Assembly: GCA_964412195.1 (NCBI GenBank)
Contig: CAYPNP010000012.1
Coordinates: 62,001 to 126,000 of the forward strand
DNA length: 64,000 nucleotides
Direction of reading: 5' to 3'
From: CAYPNP01 sp964412195
Lineage (GTDB): Bacteria > Acidobacteriota > JAAYUB01
Shown here piece after piece: positions 38,051 through 49,492 of the stretch. Position 1 is the first letter of the stretch; every line of letters begins with the position of its first letter. The position numbers and the translations under genes were made by a program. Below the pieces are notes generated by a model. The model had not been told where the DNA came from. It did no database searches and saw only the letters and a program-made list of their open reading frames with translations.

Positions 38051-38147
38051 ATTGCGAATTGCGGATTGCGAATTGCGGATTTTTTGAAATTTCAAATCGC
38101 CAATTTCAGATTTCAGATTCGTGTGGTTCGCGTGGTTCGTGGTTCGG
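38051..38147 (+). repeat. ordered repeat mosaic after the family-A gene
   Basis: ATTGCGR heptamers (38051-38080), then GAAATTTCAAATCGCCAATT / CAGATTTCAGATTC, then GTGTGGTTCGCGTGGTTCG. The same three blocks in the same order recur at 40634-40920. It starts 5 nt after the stop codon at 38046. Confidence 0.85.
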
Positions 38148-38172
38148 GTCGGAATGCTCGGCGCGAGGAGGC

Positions 38173-39132
38173 ATGATGCGATCTCCCCGGGAAGCTTGGG
38201 TGCCACCTCGCCGGTTGCACGGCTGGATGACGGCCCTGTTCGTGGTTCTCGCCTCGTTTGCGGGGCTCCCGGAGGCGGGAGCAACCCAGGCCATGATTTT
38301 CCCCACGCCTGAATCGGCGGCGGCGGCCCTCGGGGCGGCCTACGAGAGCGGCGACATGGCCGCCGTGGCGGCGATCCTGGGCGATCCGAACCAGTTTCTC
38401 GTCCGCAGCGGCGACCCCGTGATCGACCGGCGCGAGCGGGATTGGTTCCTCGCCCAGTTCCGCAAAGGCTACAAGGTGGAGCCGGACGGCAGCCAGCGCG
38501 CCGTGCTCGAGATCGGCTCCCGGGACGAGCCGTACCCCATCCCCATCGTGAAATCCGGAAAACACTGGCGCTTCGATCCGCAGGAGGGACACGAGGACCT
38601 GGTGAGCCGCCGGACCAGCAAGGCGGAGCTGAACGCATTCGAGGTGCTGAAAGAGTGCGTGGAGGCCCAGGCCGACTACGTCCGCAAAGACCAGGACGGC
38701 GACGGCGCGATGGAATACGCCCGCCTGTTCCGGAGCGCGCCGGGCCGCCGCGACGGGCTCTGCTGGGAGGAAACGCCGGGAAAACTGGAAGGCCCGCTGG
38801 CCAAGTTCGCCCGGATGATCCTCAAGGAAGGGTACGATCTCAACGCCCCAGCCGACACCCTGACCTACCTCGGGTACAAATTCCGGCTGCTCCTCTCGCA
38901 GGGGCCCGACGCCCCCGGCGGAGCAAAGAATTTCATCGTCAAAGGGAAATTGAGCGGGGGATTCGCCTTCGTGGCATATCCTCTCCGATACGGCGCCTCC
39001 GGCATACTGACCATCGTGGCCGGGCCGGATGGCATGCTCTACCAGAAAGACCTCGGCGCCAATACGGCCGCCGTCGGGCGCTCGATGACCCGTTTCAATC
39101 CGGACAAAACCTGGGACAAGGGTTCCGAATAA
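38173..39132 (+). CDS. DUF2950 family secreted protein
   Basis: 319 residues. A signal peptide (MTALFVVLASFAGLPEAGA) is followed by FPTPESAAAALGAAYESGDMAAVAAILG, the family's RDWFLAQFRKGYKVE region and the conserved C-terminal half (YLGYKFRLLLSQGPDAPGG ... GFAFVAYPLRYGASGILT). DUF2950 proteins are periplasmic or extracellular proteins of unknown role. GAGGAGG lies just before two adjacent ATGs (38173 and 38176); the second has better spacing. A further upstream extension of this frame is made of intergenic repeats and is not coding. Confidence 0.88.
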   Translation: MMRSPREAWVPPRRLHGWMTALFVVLASFAGLPEAGATQAMIFPTPESAAAALGAAYESGDMAAVAAILGDPNQFLVRSGDPVIDRRERDWFLAQFRKGYKVEPDGSQRAVLEIGSRDEPYPIPIVKSGKHWRFDPQEGHEDLVSRRTSKAELNAFEVLKECVEAQADYVRKDQDGDGAMEYARLFRSAPGRRDGLCWEETPGKLEGPLAKFARMILKEGYDLNAPADTLTYLGYKFRLLLSQGPDAPGGAKNFIVKGKLSGGFAFVAYPLRYGASGILTIVAGPDGMLYQKDLGANTAAVGRSMTRFNPDKTWDKGSE

Positions 39133-39146
39133 TCGTGAGGTGACGC

Positions 39147-40634
39147 ATGCATCGATTCATTCTTATCCTCAGCCTGGTTGCCTGCCTGTGGGGCGGCGCG
39201 CTCATCGCGGCCCCGCCCCAGGCCGCCAAGAAAGCCGACGCCCAGCCGGCTGCGAAAACGGAGGAGGCCGATCCCTTCCGCCTGCCGGACATCACGGCGG
39301 CCAAATGGACTGGCGACTTTGACGGCATGATCCAGCGGCGGGTGATCCGCGTCCTGGTCCCTTTTTCGAAGATCTGGTATTTCGTTGACAAGGGCACCCA
39401 GCGGGGCCTCGCCTACGATGCCGCGAGGCTCTTCGAGGATGATCTCAACAAGAAGCTGCAGAATCGTCATGTCCGCGTGCACGTGTTCTTCATCCCGGTG
39501 TCCCGCGACGAGATGGTGCCCGGGATGGTCCAGGGCCGCGGCGACCTCGCCATCGGCAACCTCACCATCACGACAGAACGAAAAAAACAGGTGGACTTTT
39601 CCATCCCCAACCTCAAGAACGCCGCCGAGATCGTCGTCACCGCCCCCGGCGCCCCGACGGTGGCGACGGCGGAAGACCTGTCGGGCCGGGAAGTGTACAT
39701 CCGTCTTTCTTCCAGTTTCGCCGAAAGCCTGAAGGCGCTGAACGCCCGCCTCGCCAAAGCCAAAAAGCCGCCCGTCAAGATCCGGCCGGCGCCCGAGACC
39801 CTGGAAGATGACGATATCCTGGAGATGGTGGCCGCCGGCCTCGTCGAGGCGACCGTCGTCGACCAGCACATCGCCGAATTCTGGGTCAAGGTGTTCCCCA
39901 AGCTGGTGCTCAACAAGACGGCGACGCTCCGCACCGGCGGGGAGATCGCCTGGATGTTCCGCAAGAACTCCCCCCAGCTCAAGGCGGAAGTCGATGCCTT
40001 CCTGGGAAAATACGGCGAAGGCTCCCCCGTCCGCAACCAGCTCCTGCAGAAGTACCTGCAAAGCACGCGGTGGGTGAGGTCGGCGCGCTCCAACGCGGAG
40101 CTGGCCAAGTTCCAGCGCACCGTGGAGCTCTTCCGGAAATATTCCGGGAAGTACGAGCTGGACTACCTGCTGATGATGGCCGAGGGCTACCAGGAGTCCG
40201 GGCTCAACCAGGAGGCCCGCAGCCCGGTGGGGGCCATCGGGGTCATGCAGGTCATGCCGCCCACCGGCAAGGACATGAACGTGGGCGACATCACCCAGCT
40301 CGAGCCCAACATCCACGCCGGCGTGAAATACATTCGCTTCATGATGAACCAGTTCTTCGCCGACGAGCCCATGACCCCGCTCAACAAGGGTCTGTTCACG
40401 TTCGCCTCCTACAACGCGGGCCCCGGCCGGGTCAAGCAGCTGCGCGCGGCGGCGGCCAAGCGGGGGCTGGACCCCAACAAGTGGTTCAACAACGTGGAGC
40501 TGATCGCCGCCGAGCGGATCGGCCGCGAGACGGTGCAGTACGTCAGCAACATCTACAAGTACTACCTGGCCTACCAGATGGTGGTGGAACAGATGGAGGC
40601 GCGCAAGGCCGTCAAGCCCGCCGTCAAGAAGTAA
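39147..40634 (+). CDS. mltF: MltF-type lytic transglycosylase (SBP_bac_3 + SLT)
   Basis: 495 residues. A short export signal containing an LVAC lipobox-like sequence at residues 10-13 comes first. A periplasmic binding-protein domain (~60-290; GDLAIGNLTITTERKKQVDFS) and a goose-lysozyme-like SLT domain (~330-470) follow. The SLT part carries catalytic E350 in EGYQESGLN, then GAIGVMQVMP and ASYNAGPGRV. It cleaves peptidoglycan to anhydromuropeptides, with the binding domain as sensor. GAGGTGA precedes the ATG, 14 bp after DUF2950, so co-transcribed. The TAA stop merges with an ATTGCGG array. Confidence 0.92.
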   Translation: MHRFILILSLVACLWGGALIAAPPQAAKKADAQPAAKTEEADPFRLPDITAAKWTGDFDGMIQRRVIRVLVPFSKIWYFVDKGTQRGLAYDAARLFEDDLNKKLQNRHVRVHVFFIPVSRDEMVPGMVQGRGDLAIGNLTITTERKKQVDFSIPNLKNAAEIVVTAPGAPTVATAEDLSGREVYIRLSSSFAESLKALNARLAKAKKPPVKIRPAPETLEDDDILEMVAAGLVEATVVDQHIAEFWVKVFPKLVLNKTATLRTGGEIAWMFRKNSPQLKAEVDAFLGKYGEGSPVRNQLLQKYLQSTRWVRSARSNAELAKFQRTVELFRKYSGKYELDYLLMMAEGYQESGLNQEARSPVGAIGVMQVMPPTGKDMNVGDITQLEPNIHAGVKYIRFMMNQFFADEPMTPLNKGLFTFASYNAGPGRVKQLRAAAAKRGLDPNKWFNNVELIAAERIGRETVQYVSNIYKYYLAYQMVVEQMEARKAVKPAVKK

Positions 40635-40985
40635 TTGCGGATTGCGGATTGCGAATTGCGGATTGCGAATTGCGGATTGCGAATTGCGGATTGCGAATTG
40701 CGGATTGCGNNNNNNNNNNNNNNNNNNNNNNNNNNNNNNNNNNNNNNNNNNNNNNNNNNNNNNNNNNNNNNNNNNNNNNNNNNNNNNNNNNNNNNNNNNN
40801 NNNNNNNNNAATTGCGAATTGCGAATTGCAGATTGCGAATTGCGGATTCTCTGAAATTTCAAATCCCAAATTTCAGATTTCAGATTCCTGCAGTTCGTGT
40901 GGTTCGTGTGGTTCGTGGTTATGATTTGGATCCGGGTTTGACTTCGATGTTCGATGTTCAGTGTTCGATGTTCGATGTTCGTTCC
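40634..40985 (+). repeat. long repeat mosaic containing the assembly gap
   Basis: At least ten ATTGCGR heptamers run from the mltF stop codon into the gap and continue after it to ~40850. A GAAATTTCAAATCCCAAATT block, TTCGTGTGG units (40892-40920) and GATGTTCGATGTTC units (40938-40984) follow, ending just before a ribosome site. Spurious Arg-Ile-Ala-Asn-Cys ORFs arise from the heptamers. Confidence 0.88.
40710..40809. other. assembly gap (100 N)
   Basis: Exactly 100 N inside the heptamer array, the conventional size for a scaffold gap of unknown length. The assembly evidently broke on the repeat. Confidence 0.98.
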
Positions 40986-41008
40986 CCAAGACTGGAAGGA
41001 GGCTCCCC

Positions 41009-41485
41009 ATGCACCGCTTCCTGACCGCTCTGGCCGTCCTCTGCAGCTGCCTCCCGGCGGCGGCCCAGCTGCCGGACAGCATCAGCCTGCCTGGCCGCTA
41101 CGTCGAGCTGCAGCGCTCGGACATTCGGGCGCGCAAGGCGGAGATCATCACCGAGGTCATGCGTTTCGATGAGAAGGAAGCCGCGGCGTTCTGGCCCATC
41201 TACAATGAGTATGCTGCGGCCCAGGCGAAGCTCAACGACCGGCGCCTGGCCAACGTCAAGGAGCTGCTCAACAAGTACGATTCCATGTCCGAGGACGAGG
41301 CCCGAAAGTTCGTGGAGCGCTCGTTCGGGCTCGAGAAGGAACGCACGGCCCTGAAGGAGCAATACTTCAAGAAGATGTGCAAGGTCTTGCCGGCGCGAAA
41401 AGTGGCCCGCTTCTTCCAGGTGGAGAACCAGCTCAACCTGCTGCTGGACCTGCAGGTCACCGCCAGCCTGCCGATCATCGATTGA
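41009..41485 (+). CDS. small secreted helical protein, family A (second copy)
   Basis: 158 residues, signal peptide MHRFLTALAVLCSCLPAAA. It shares FDEKEAAAFWPIYNEY and ARKVARFFQVENQLN with the copies at 37579 and 48960. The ATG at 41009 has GGAAGGAGG upstream; an earlier in-frame ATG lies in the repeat array and is rejected. All-helical, probably periplasmic. Ends before a strong hairpin shared with the opposing minigene. Confidence 0.82.
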   Translation: MHRFLTALAVLCSCLPAAAQLPDSISLPGRYVELQRSDIRARKAEIITEVMRFDEKEAAAFWPIYNEYAAAQAKLNDRRLANVKELLNKYDSMSEDEARKFVERSFGLEKERTALKEQYFKKMCKVLPARKVARFFQVENQLNLLLDLQVTASLPIID

Positions 41486-41495
41486 GGGGGGAAGC

Positions 41496-41520
41496 CCCGG
41501 GCGGCCCGCGCCCGCCCGGG
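41496..41520. terminator. hairpin between convergent family-A gene and minigene
   Basis: CCCGGGCGG / CCGCCCGGG 9-bp stem with a 7-nt loop, followed by AAAA on the plus side. It lies between stop codons at 41485 and 41535 and could serve both strands. Confidence 0.5.
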
Positions 41521-41534
41521 AAAATCGGGATCCG

Positions 41535-41645
41535 TCAGTACGCCAGCGGCACGATCTCCATCAAATCATAGCGGGCGATGGTGCGGACCTTGTTTTCGAT
41601 CTGCAGGTAGCGCATCGCCTTCAGGGGCGGCAGCACCTTATTCAT
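41535..41645 (-). pseudogene. 36-codon C-terminal remnant (or minigene) of secreted family A
   Basis: Reads M-N-K-V-L-P-P-L-K-A-M-R-Y-L-Q-I-E-N-K-V and continues to VPLAY, then stop. It closely matches the last 36 residues of the 48960-49439 protein (LPAMKVMRYMQIENKIR ... VPLAQ). The signal peptide and first two thirds are missing. It has its own ATG with AGGAGG 5 nt upstream, 12 bp after the lipoprotein stop. Either a relic of a deleted fourth copy or a translated leftover. Confidence 0.7.
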
Positions 41646-41657
41646 AAAAACCTCCTC

Positions 41658-42734
41658 TCACTGGGTGGGAATGGTGAGGACCGGCAGATTTTCCGTCTGC
41701 CCGCTGCCCAGCATGGTGAACAGGAACATGATCGCGGCAAAGGTCCGCTTGGATCTCCAGTCGTCGTCGGCGATCCAGAACCAGGCGCCCTGGTACTCCA
41801 CGGTGGTGAAGGCGTCGACCGGCCGGTCCGGCCCGCTCCGCACGCGCAGCAGCGGGCTGGCGCCGCTCTCCTCCGCCGTCAGCGGCGGGGTGAGCTTGCG
41901 CTCCTGGTGGGCCGGCGGGATGTCCACGCCCCGGGCCAGCCCCAGCATGATCTGCAGCATGGACCGGCTGGCCACCGCCAGCTCGTCCTTCTGCCCCCCC
42001 ACCGGGGAAAACACCAGCCGGAACTTGCTCGTCTCGACCGGCAGCCGGAGCAGCTGCCGGAGCCGGACCGCTTTCGCCAGTGTGTCCGGATCAACGTCCT
42101 GCTGGCGGAAGAAAATCACGGTGTCTGGCCCCTTCTCCTTGCCCGCCGGTTCGACCCGCATCCCGAACCCGTCGGCGTCCTGGATGTCCCGCAGCAGCTG
42201 CAGCGCCTCGAAGAACTCCGGGTCCGCCTGGCGTTTCGAGCCGATGTTCGCGGGCCGGTTGCGCAGGCCGCAGAGCGAGTCCAGGCTCAGCTCCAGGACG
42301 AAATCCGCCGCGTACCCCGCCTGGAGCAGCTGGAAAACCCGGGGCGGGGAGATCGGCGTGAGGAGGCTTTCCAGGAACTTGTCGCCGGTCTTCGGGGCGT
42401 ACGTGATGGTGGGCCGGTCGGTGTACTTGCCCGAAGCCCCCAGGTTGAGATAGTCGCCCTGCACGGCCCCCGAGGAAGAGACAGTCCCGCCGATGTTGCC
42501 CGCCGTCTCCCACTGGTAGCCGCTCACCACCGAGGTCACGTCCAGGAAGATGGGCACGTCCATGTACCGCACCTTGACGATGTTCAGCAGGGTCTGCTGC
42601 TTCCAGGAGTCGGCGATGGCCCGGCTGTAGTCGAACCGGTCCCGGGGGATGGTGGGCGGGCCGATAGGCTTGCAGGCGGCCAGGAAGAGAATCGGGAGCG
42701 GCACGATCAACCGGAGAAAAGCAGTGCGATTCAT
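41658..42734 (-). CDS. lipoprotein of unknown function
   Basis: 358 residues. A type II signal peptide (RLIVPLPILFLAAC, lipidated C21) anchors it in the membrane. The mature region starts with RFDYSRAIADSWKQQTLLNIVKVRYMDVPIFLDV. A mixed alpha/beta body follows without a domain I recognise, ending in a predicted hydrophobic strand (TFAAIMFLFTMLG). ATG 42734 is supported by GGAGGTGAT; the upstream extension is rejected. Co-oriented with the minigene downstream and the broken barrel gene upstream. Confidence 0.83.
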   Translation of the reverse strand: MNRTAFLRLIVPLPILFLAACKPIGPPTIPRDRFDYSRAIADSWKQQTLLNIVKVRYMDVPIFLDVTSVVSGYQWETAGNIGGTVSSSGAVQGDYLNLGASGKYTDRPTITYAPKTGDKFLESLLTPISPPRVFQLLQAGYAADFVLELSLDSLCGLRNRPANIGSKRQADPEFFEALQLLRDIQDADGFGMRVEPAGKEKGPDTVIFFRQQDVDPDTLAKAVRLRQLLRLPVETSKFRLVFSPVGGQKDELAVASRSMLQIMLGLARGVDIPPAHQERKLTPPLTAEESGASPLLRVRSGPDRPVDAFTTVEYQGAWFWIADDDWRSKRTFAAIMFLFTMLGSGQTENLPVLTIPTQ

Positions 42735-42864
42735 GGGCGCATCACCTCCAGAAAAGGATCTACCGCCTCCCGACGGAAGGCGGTAGAGTCCATCACAGTC
42801 AGCGGCCGGCCGGATCCCATCGAAGGTCCCCGGAGTGACCAATCGCCGGCCGGCACCGGATGGT

Positions 42865-43510
42865 CTAAAACCGGAACGCCATGCCGATGACCGGACCCGA
42901 GGTGATCATATCATACCGGAACGCATCTTCTCCGGGAATCGGCACGCCGTCTTCGTAGTTCGATTCATAGTCCATGTAGAGCATCCGCCAGCCCCCGCCG
43001 ACCCAGGCGTTCCGGCCCAGCTTGTACTGGAGGGTCGGGAAGACGTCCACCGCGATCTTGGAGGCGACGCCGAAGCCGCCGACGTTGACCGGCACGCTCA
43101 CCAGCCAGCGTTCCCCGATGGGCTGCTTCCAGCGGAGGCCCACCACGGGATCCACCCACTGCTTGGTCTCCTCCAGGACGGTCCCCGCGAGGACGATCGA
43201 ATTGTCCTTGAACTCGATCCGACCCCGGACCACGTTCCAGCGCGCCCCGAACTGCAGGTCCAGGGTCGGGGCGATCCGGCGGAACGCCAGGAAGGTGAAG
43301 GCGGCCTGGCTGGGATTGATGTTGACGCGCCTCGGCGGCGTGCTGGGGCGTGTCGAATTGCTTCTGGGCCGGGGCCGCCGGTTTCGCCTGGGTCTGAGCA
43401 ACGGGAGCGAGCGTCAGGGCGCCGCAGAGGGCCGCCACTCCGAGAAGGAGGGAAAGCCCCCGCGCCCGAATTTTCCGTCGCCCGGATTTCATGTGGTTGT
43501 GCTGGTTCAT
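42865..43510 (-). pseudogene. broken outer-membrane beta-barrel protein
   Basis: The 5' part (ATG 43510, or 43492) encodes a good signal peptide (LSLLLGVAALCGALTLAPVA) followed by QTQAKPAAPAQKQFDTP. Then the frame shifts near 43330-43350. The other frame encodes a barrel tail (FGARWNVVRGRIEF, WVDPVVGLRWKQPIGERW, VPVNVGGFG, GPVIGMAFRF*) with the terminal Phe typical of outer-membrane barrels. Roughly the first strands are missing, so both a frameshift and an internal deletion seem present. A sequencing or assembly error is possible. Confidence 0.72.
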
Positions 43511-43517
43511 GGCTGCC

Positions 43518-43896
43518 TTACCTCCCTCTCCCGCCGCGGGAGCCGCCGCTCCGGGAACCGCCGCTCCGGGAACTCTTCATGCTGGAGGCGCCCCGCTGGC
43601 CGCTCGCCCGGGTGGACGAACCGCTCTTGCCGCTGGAGGCGCCGCCGAAGGAGCTGCCGCCCCGGGATCCGGTGGACACCTGCTGGTTGCCGACGCGGTC
43701 CCCTCCGCTGGAGCCGCGGTTCGACGCTCCCGCCTGCGCCCCGCCGCCGCGGTTGGACGCGCTGGGTTGCGCCCCACCGGCGTTCCGCCCGGACTGCTGG
43801 CGCGCGCTGGTCTGCCGCTGGGCCGCGGTGGGGCCGCGGGTCGAGCCGTCGTACTTGTTGGCGGTCGCCGAGTTGGCGTAGGGCGCGCCGCCCCGC
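43518..43896 (-). pseudogene. C-terminal fragment of a Ser/Gly/Arg-rich surface protein
   Basis: One minus frame reads GGAPYANSATANKYDGSTRG, then Gln/Asn/Ser/Gly-rich sequence and ends SRSGGSRSGGSRGGRGR* with TAA at 43518. This style of tail matches the end of the 831-residue protein at 49493-51988. It has no start or N-terminus; upstream it is joined out of frame to a lactonase piece. Confidence 0.6.
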
Positions 43897-44052
43897 TTGC
43901 CGCTCCGGGTTGGGACCCGAGCCGGCGTGCTGCACGAACGCCGAGCGGGGAGCGAGCCGGCCGTCCCGGCCGATCGGGAACACGGCGCAGCTCCCGCCGT
44001 TGTAATTGGCCACCAGCAGGAACCGGCCCGACCGGTCCAAGGACAGGTGCGC
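43897..44052 (-). pseudogene. internal fragment of a 6-phosphogluconolactonase-type beta-propeller
   Basis: Fifty-two residues: AHLSLDRSGRFLLVANYNGG, then AVFPIGRDGRL and FVQHAGSGPNPERQ. They are unmistakably the propeller-type lactonase pattern (PAHLS.D..GRFLLVANY). Full proteins are about 340-390 residues; nothing else of it is here. It is joined in frame to the glucose dehydrogenase piece upstream. Confidence 0.7.
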
Positions 44053-44787
44053 CGGAGCTGCCCCGGTGCTCTCGATGATGGCGTCAGGCTGGAAACCGAT
44101 CTTGCTCACCGGACCGGAATGGTACGTCGCGCCCAGGGCGCGGACCAGGTCCGGCTTGGCGCTGGATTCCGCCCGGTCGAGGACTTGGACCTCGAGGCCG
44201 AACATCTTGACGGCGAGCACCGCCAGCAGGCCGATGGGGCCCGCCCCGGCCACCAGGAGCGTCTTGAGCTCCCAGAAGGAACGCCGGCCGATGAGCACCA
44301 CCTGCTCCAGGGCTTTCGCGATCACCGTCGTCGGCTCGAGTAGCACGCCGAGGAGGCCCAGGGCGGGATCCACCTTGATGGTGTGCTCGGGCTCGATCCG
44401 CTAGCGCTCCGACATGAAGCCGTGGACCTCCTTGATCCCCCGCTCGGTGTATTGGCCGTTGCGCCACATGTCCCACTCGCCCACGGCGCAGTTCGGGCAG
44501 GGGACCGGGTCCAGCCGGCGGACGATGCCCACCACCAGGTCGCCTTTCTTCAGGGAGCTGGTGGGGCCCGGGTCGATGACGCGGCCCAGGGATTCGTGCC
44601 CGAGGATCAGGCGCGACGCGACCGGCGGCGCCCAGCCGTACTTCCCTTCCGCGATCTCCACGTCGGTCCCGCAGACCCCGACGGCCACCGCCTCCACGAG
44701 GATCGAGCCCTCGTGCGGGCCCGGCTCCGGGAAGTCCTCGTACCGGGCGGACCCGGGATTTTTCGGCTCGATGGTGATCCCTTTCAT
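44053..44787 (-). pseudogene. glucose/alcohol dehydrogenase (zinc MDR family), interrupted and truncated
   Basis: ATG 44787 begins MKGITIEPKNPGSARYEDF. The catalytic-domain motifs GVCGTDVEI and LILGHESLGRV precede CPNCAVGEW. After GFMSER an in-frame TAG (44401-44403) breaks the gene, and the same frame continues RIEPEHTIKVDPALGLLGVL with the Rossmann motif VAGAGPIGLLAV. The sequence is cut after FQPDAIIESTG, losing ~110 C-terminal residues. It starts 12 bp after the GH63 gene, which could have supplied glucose. Family enzymes oxidise glucose to gluconolactone with NAD(P)+. Confidence 0.75.
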
Positions 44788-44799
44788 GGGTTCACCTCC

Positions 44800-47541
<2,742 letters not shown>

Positions 47542-47669
47542 GGCTCTTCCACTCCTTGCCTTGAGATAAGCGAATCCCGGCTATTTCTAACACCGCCAAT
47601 GCTCGTTGTCGGAGTGACCGGAATTCTCTCCTGTTAGTTGGCCTTGCAGATCCCCGGGATTCCTGCCGT

Positions 47670-48764
47670 TCAGGCCGCCCGGGGCGGCAGCAGGTACAGG
47701 GTCATCGCAAAGGCCAGGTACACCGCGACGATCAGCACGCCGACGAACCAGGCGGACCGTCCGCTGCTCGTGATGAAGGCGATGATCAGCGTGGCGAGGA
47801 ACATCATGATCACCGCGCCCGGCCAGAAGAGCATGTCCATGGGCGACGGGCCCATGACGTAGCTGAGCAGCACCAGCACCGGGGCGACGAAGAGCGCGAT
47901 CTGGGTCGAGCTCCCCAGCGCGATGCCCACGCTCAGGTCGAGGCGGTTCTTGCGCGCGCCGGAGAAGGCGGCGCCCATCTCCGCCGCGCCGCCCACCAGG
48001 GCCACGACGACGAAACCCACGAAGGCCGGGGTCATCCCGAAAGACACGGCCGCCTGCTGCACCGACTCGACGAACACCTCGCTCACCAGCGCCACCAGCA
48101 CCGTGACGCCGGCCAGGGTGGCCAGGGCCAGGGCGATGGGCCACGGCGCCTCGCCGTGCCCGCCGGCTTCCGCGCTGGCGAAGACGTCGCGGTGCGTCCC
48201 GAGCGAGAACCACATGCCCAGCGCGTAGACCACCAGGAGCAGCACCGCCAGGCCCACGCTGAGCGTCGGGATGATCGCTGCCCCCGCCGTCTGGTCGACC
48301 CGGGAGATGAGCGAGGGAAACAGCAGGGCGACCGTGGCCAGGAAGAGCAGCCCGGCCTGCATGCGGGCGCCGGCCCGGTTGTATTCCTGGACCCGGTGCT
48401 TGAGCCCGCCCACCAGGAACGACGCCCCCAGCACGAACAGCGTGTTGGTGACGATGGCGCCGGCGACCGACGCCTTGACCAGCATGTACTCGCCCGCGCG
48501 CAGCGCGGTGAGGGCGATGACCAGCTCGGTCAGGTTGCCCAGCGTGGCGTTGAGCAGCCCGCCCACCGAATCGCCCGTCCGGGCCGCCACGGATTCGGTG
48601 GCCAGGCTCAGCAGCGCGGCCAGCGGCACGATGGCCAGGACGGAGATCCCGAAGAGCAGCGTGTGCGCGTCCGGCTTGAGCTTCGCCGCGGCGAAGAGCG
48701 CGGGCACGAACACCAGCAGCCAGAGCATCGGGTTGTGGCGGATTTCCTGGACCAGTTGCTTCAT
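47670..48764 (-). CDS. Ca2+/H+ antiporter, CaCA/Cax family
   Basis: 364 residues with about eleven hydrophobic segments. The two family repeats show GGLLNATLGNLTELVIALTA and GGAAEMGAAFSGARKNRLDL followed by GIALGSSTQIALFVAPVLVL. Inner-membrane exchanger that expels calcium using the proton gradient. ATG 48764 has GAGAGGTG; a 39-codon upstream extension is rejected. It lies between the GH63 gene and a family-A secreted protein, both on the same strand. Confidence 0.9.
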   Translation of the reverse strand: MKQLVQEIRHNPMLWLLVFVPALFAAAKLKPDAHTLLFGISVLAIVPLAALLSLATESVAARTGDSVGGLLNATLGNLTELVIALTALRAGEYMLVKASVAGAIVTNTLFVLGASFLVGGLKHRVQEYNRAGARMQAGLLFLATVALLFPSLISRVDQTAGAAIIPTLSVGLAVLLLVVYALGMWFSLGTHRDVFASAEAGGHGEAPWPIALALATLAGVTVLVALVSEVFVESVQQAAVSFGMTPAFVGFVVVALVGGAAEMGAAFSGARKNRLDLSVGIALGSSTQIALFVAPVLVLLSYVMGPSPMDMLFWPGAVIMMFLATLIIAFITSSGRSAWFVGVLIVAVYLAFAMTLYLLPPRAA

Positions 48765-48917
48765 TTTTTTCACCTCTCCCGGGGCCTCGAAGACTCGCCC
48801 CCGGCAATATCCGCGGCGGCCCGCCGGGCCTCTCGGGTAGATCCGTTTCCTAATTCTCCAGCATCTCTTCCAGAATGGCAATGGCGCTCTTCACCGCCGG
48901 GAGTGGGAGGGAAAATT

Positions 48918-48940
48918 CGGGCGGCCGGAGCGGCCGCCCG
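48918..48940 (-). terminator. terminator of the third family-A gene
   Basis: CGGGCGGCCG / CGGCCGCCCG 10-bp stem with a 3-nt loop, 20 bp after the stop at 48960. On the minus strand it is followed by AATTTTCCC, a short T run. Confidence 0.6.
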
Positions 48941-48959
48941 GGAGTGAAATCTGCGGGGT

Positions 48960-49439
48960 TTACTGGGCCAGCGGGACGCCGGCGGCCAGGTCGAAGCGGA
49001 TCAGGGCGCGGATCTTGTTCTCGATCTGCATATAGCGCATGACCTTCATGGCCGGCAGGGCGGCCTGGAGCTTCGGGAGCATGTCCTTCTTGAGCTGCAG
49101 CTCGGACTCCTCGATCGCCATGGCGTCCTTAATGAGCTGCTGGCAGGTCTCATCCGTCACCTTTTCGTTGTTCCAGGCGTCGGCGTAGGTGAGGACCACC
49201 TTCTTCAGCTGCTCGTTGATCTTGGCCAGGCCGGCCTGGTACTCGTCGTAGACGGGCCAGAACGCCTTGGCTTCGGCTTCCGTCAGCTGCATGTTCTCGG
49301 CCACCACCAGCTTCTTGTCGGCCTTGATCTTGTCGCGCAGGATGTCCATGTTGCTGGGCGCCGGGTCCGCCGCCAGGACGAAGGCCGAGCCGAGGGCCGC
49401 GACCAGGATCACGAAACCGATGAACCGAATCTTCTGCAT
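48960..49439 (-). CDS. small secreted helical protein, family A (third copy)
   Basis: 159 residues, signal peptide FVILVAALGSAFVLA. It shares LTEAEAKAFWPVYDEY and AMKVMRYMQIENKIRALIRF with the other copies, and its C-terminus is the closest match to the 41535-41645 remnant. All-helical and charged; role unknown, Spy-like function only a suggestion. GAGGAGG precedes the ATG. Follows the Tyr/Trp/Gly-rich protein gene by 53 bp and may be co-transcribed with it. Confidence 0.83.
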   Translation of the reverse strand: MQKIRFIGFVILVAALGSAFVLAADPAPSNMDILRDKIKADKKLVVAENMQLTEAEAKAFWPVYDEYQAGLAKINEQLKKVVLTYADAWNNEKVTDETCQQLIKDAMAIEESELQLKKDMLPKLQAALPAMKVMRYMQIENKIRALIRFDLAAGVPLAQ

Positions 49440-49492
49440 GGGAACCTCCTCGATGTGAAATTAGGATGGATGTCGGATTATTCGTCCGCCTG

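Noticed and set aside
40634..40850. CRISPR-like array of ATTGCGR units
   Set aside because: Units are contiguous 7-mers without unique spacers, and no cas gene is nearby.
40070..41024. ORFs translating the repeat arrays (RIADCELRIANC-like peptides)
   Set aside because: Produced by ATTGCGR heptamers and running through the N gap; no ribosome sites and no conservation expected.
43491..44078. Plus-strand ORF in the decayed region
   Set aside because: Opposite strand of the recognisable lactonase and Ser/Gly-rich fragments; no motifs of its own.
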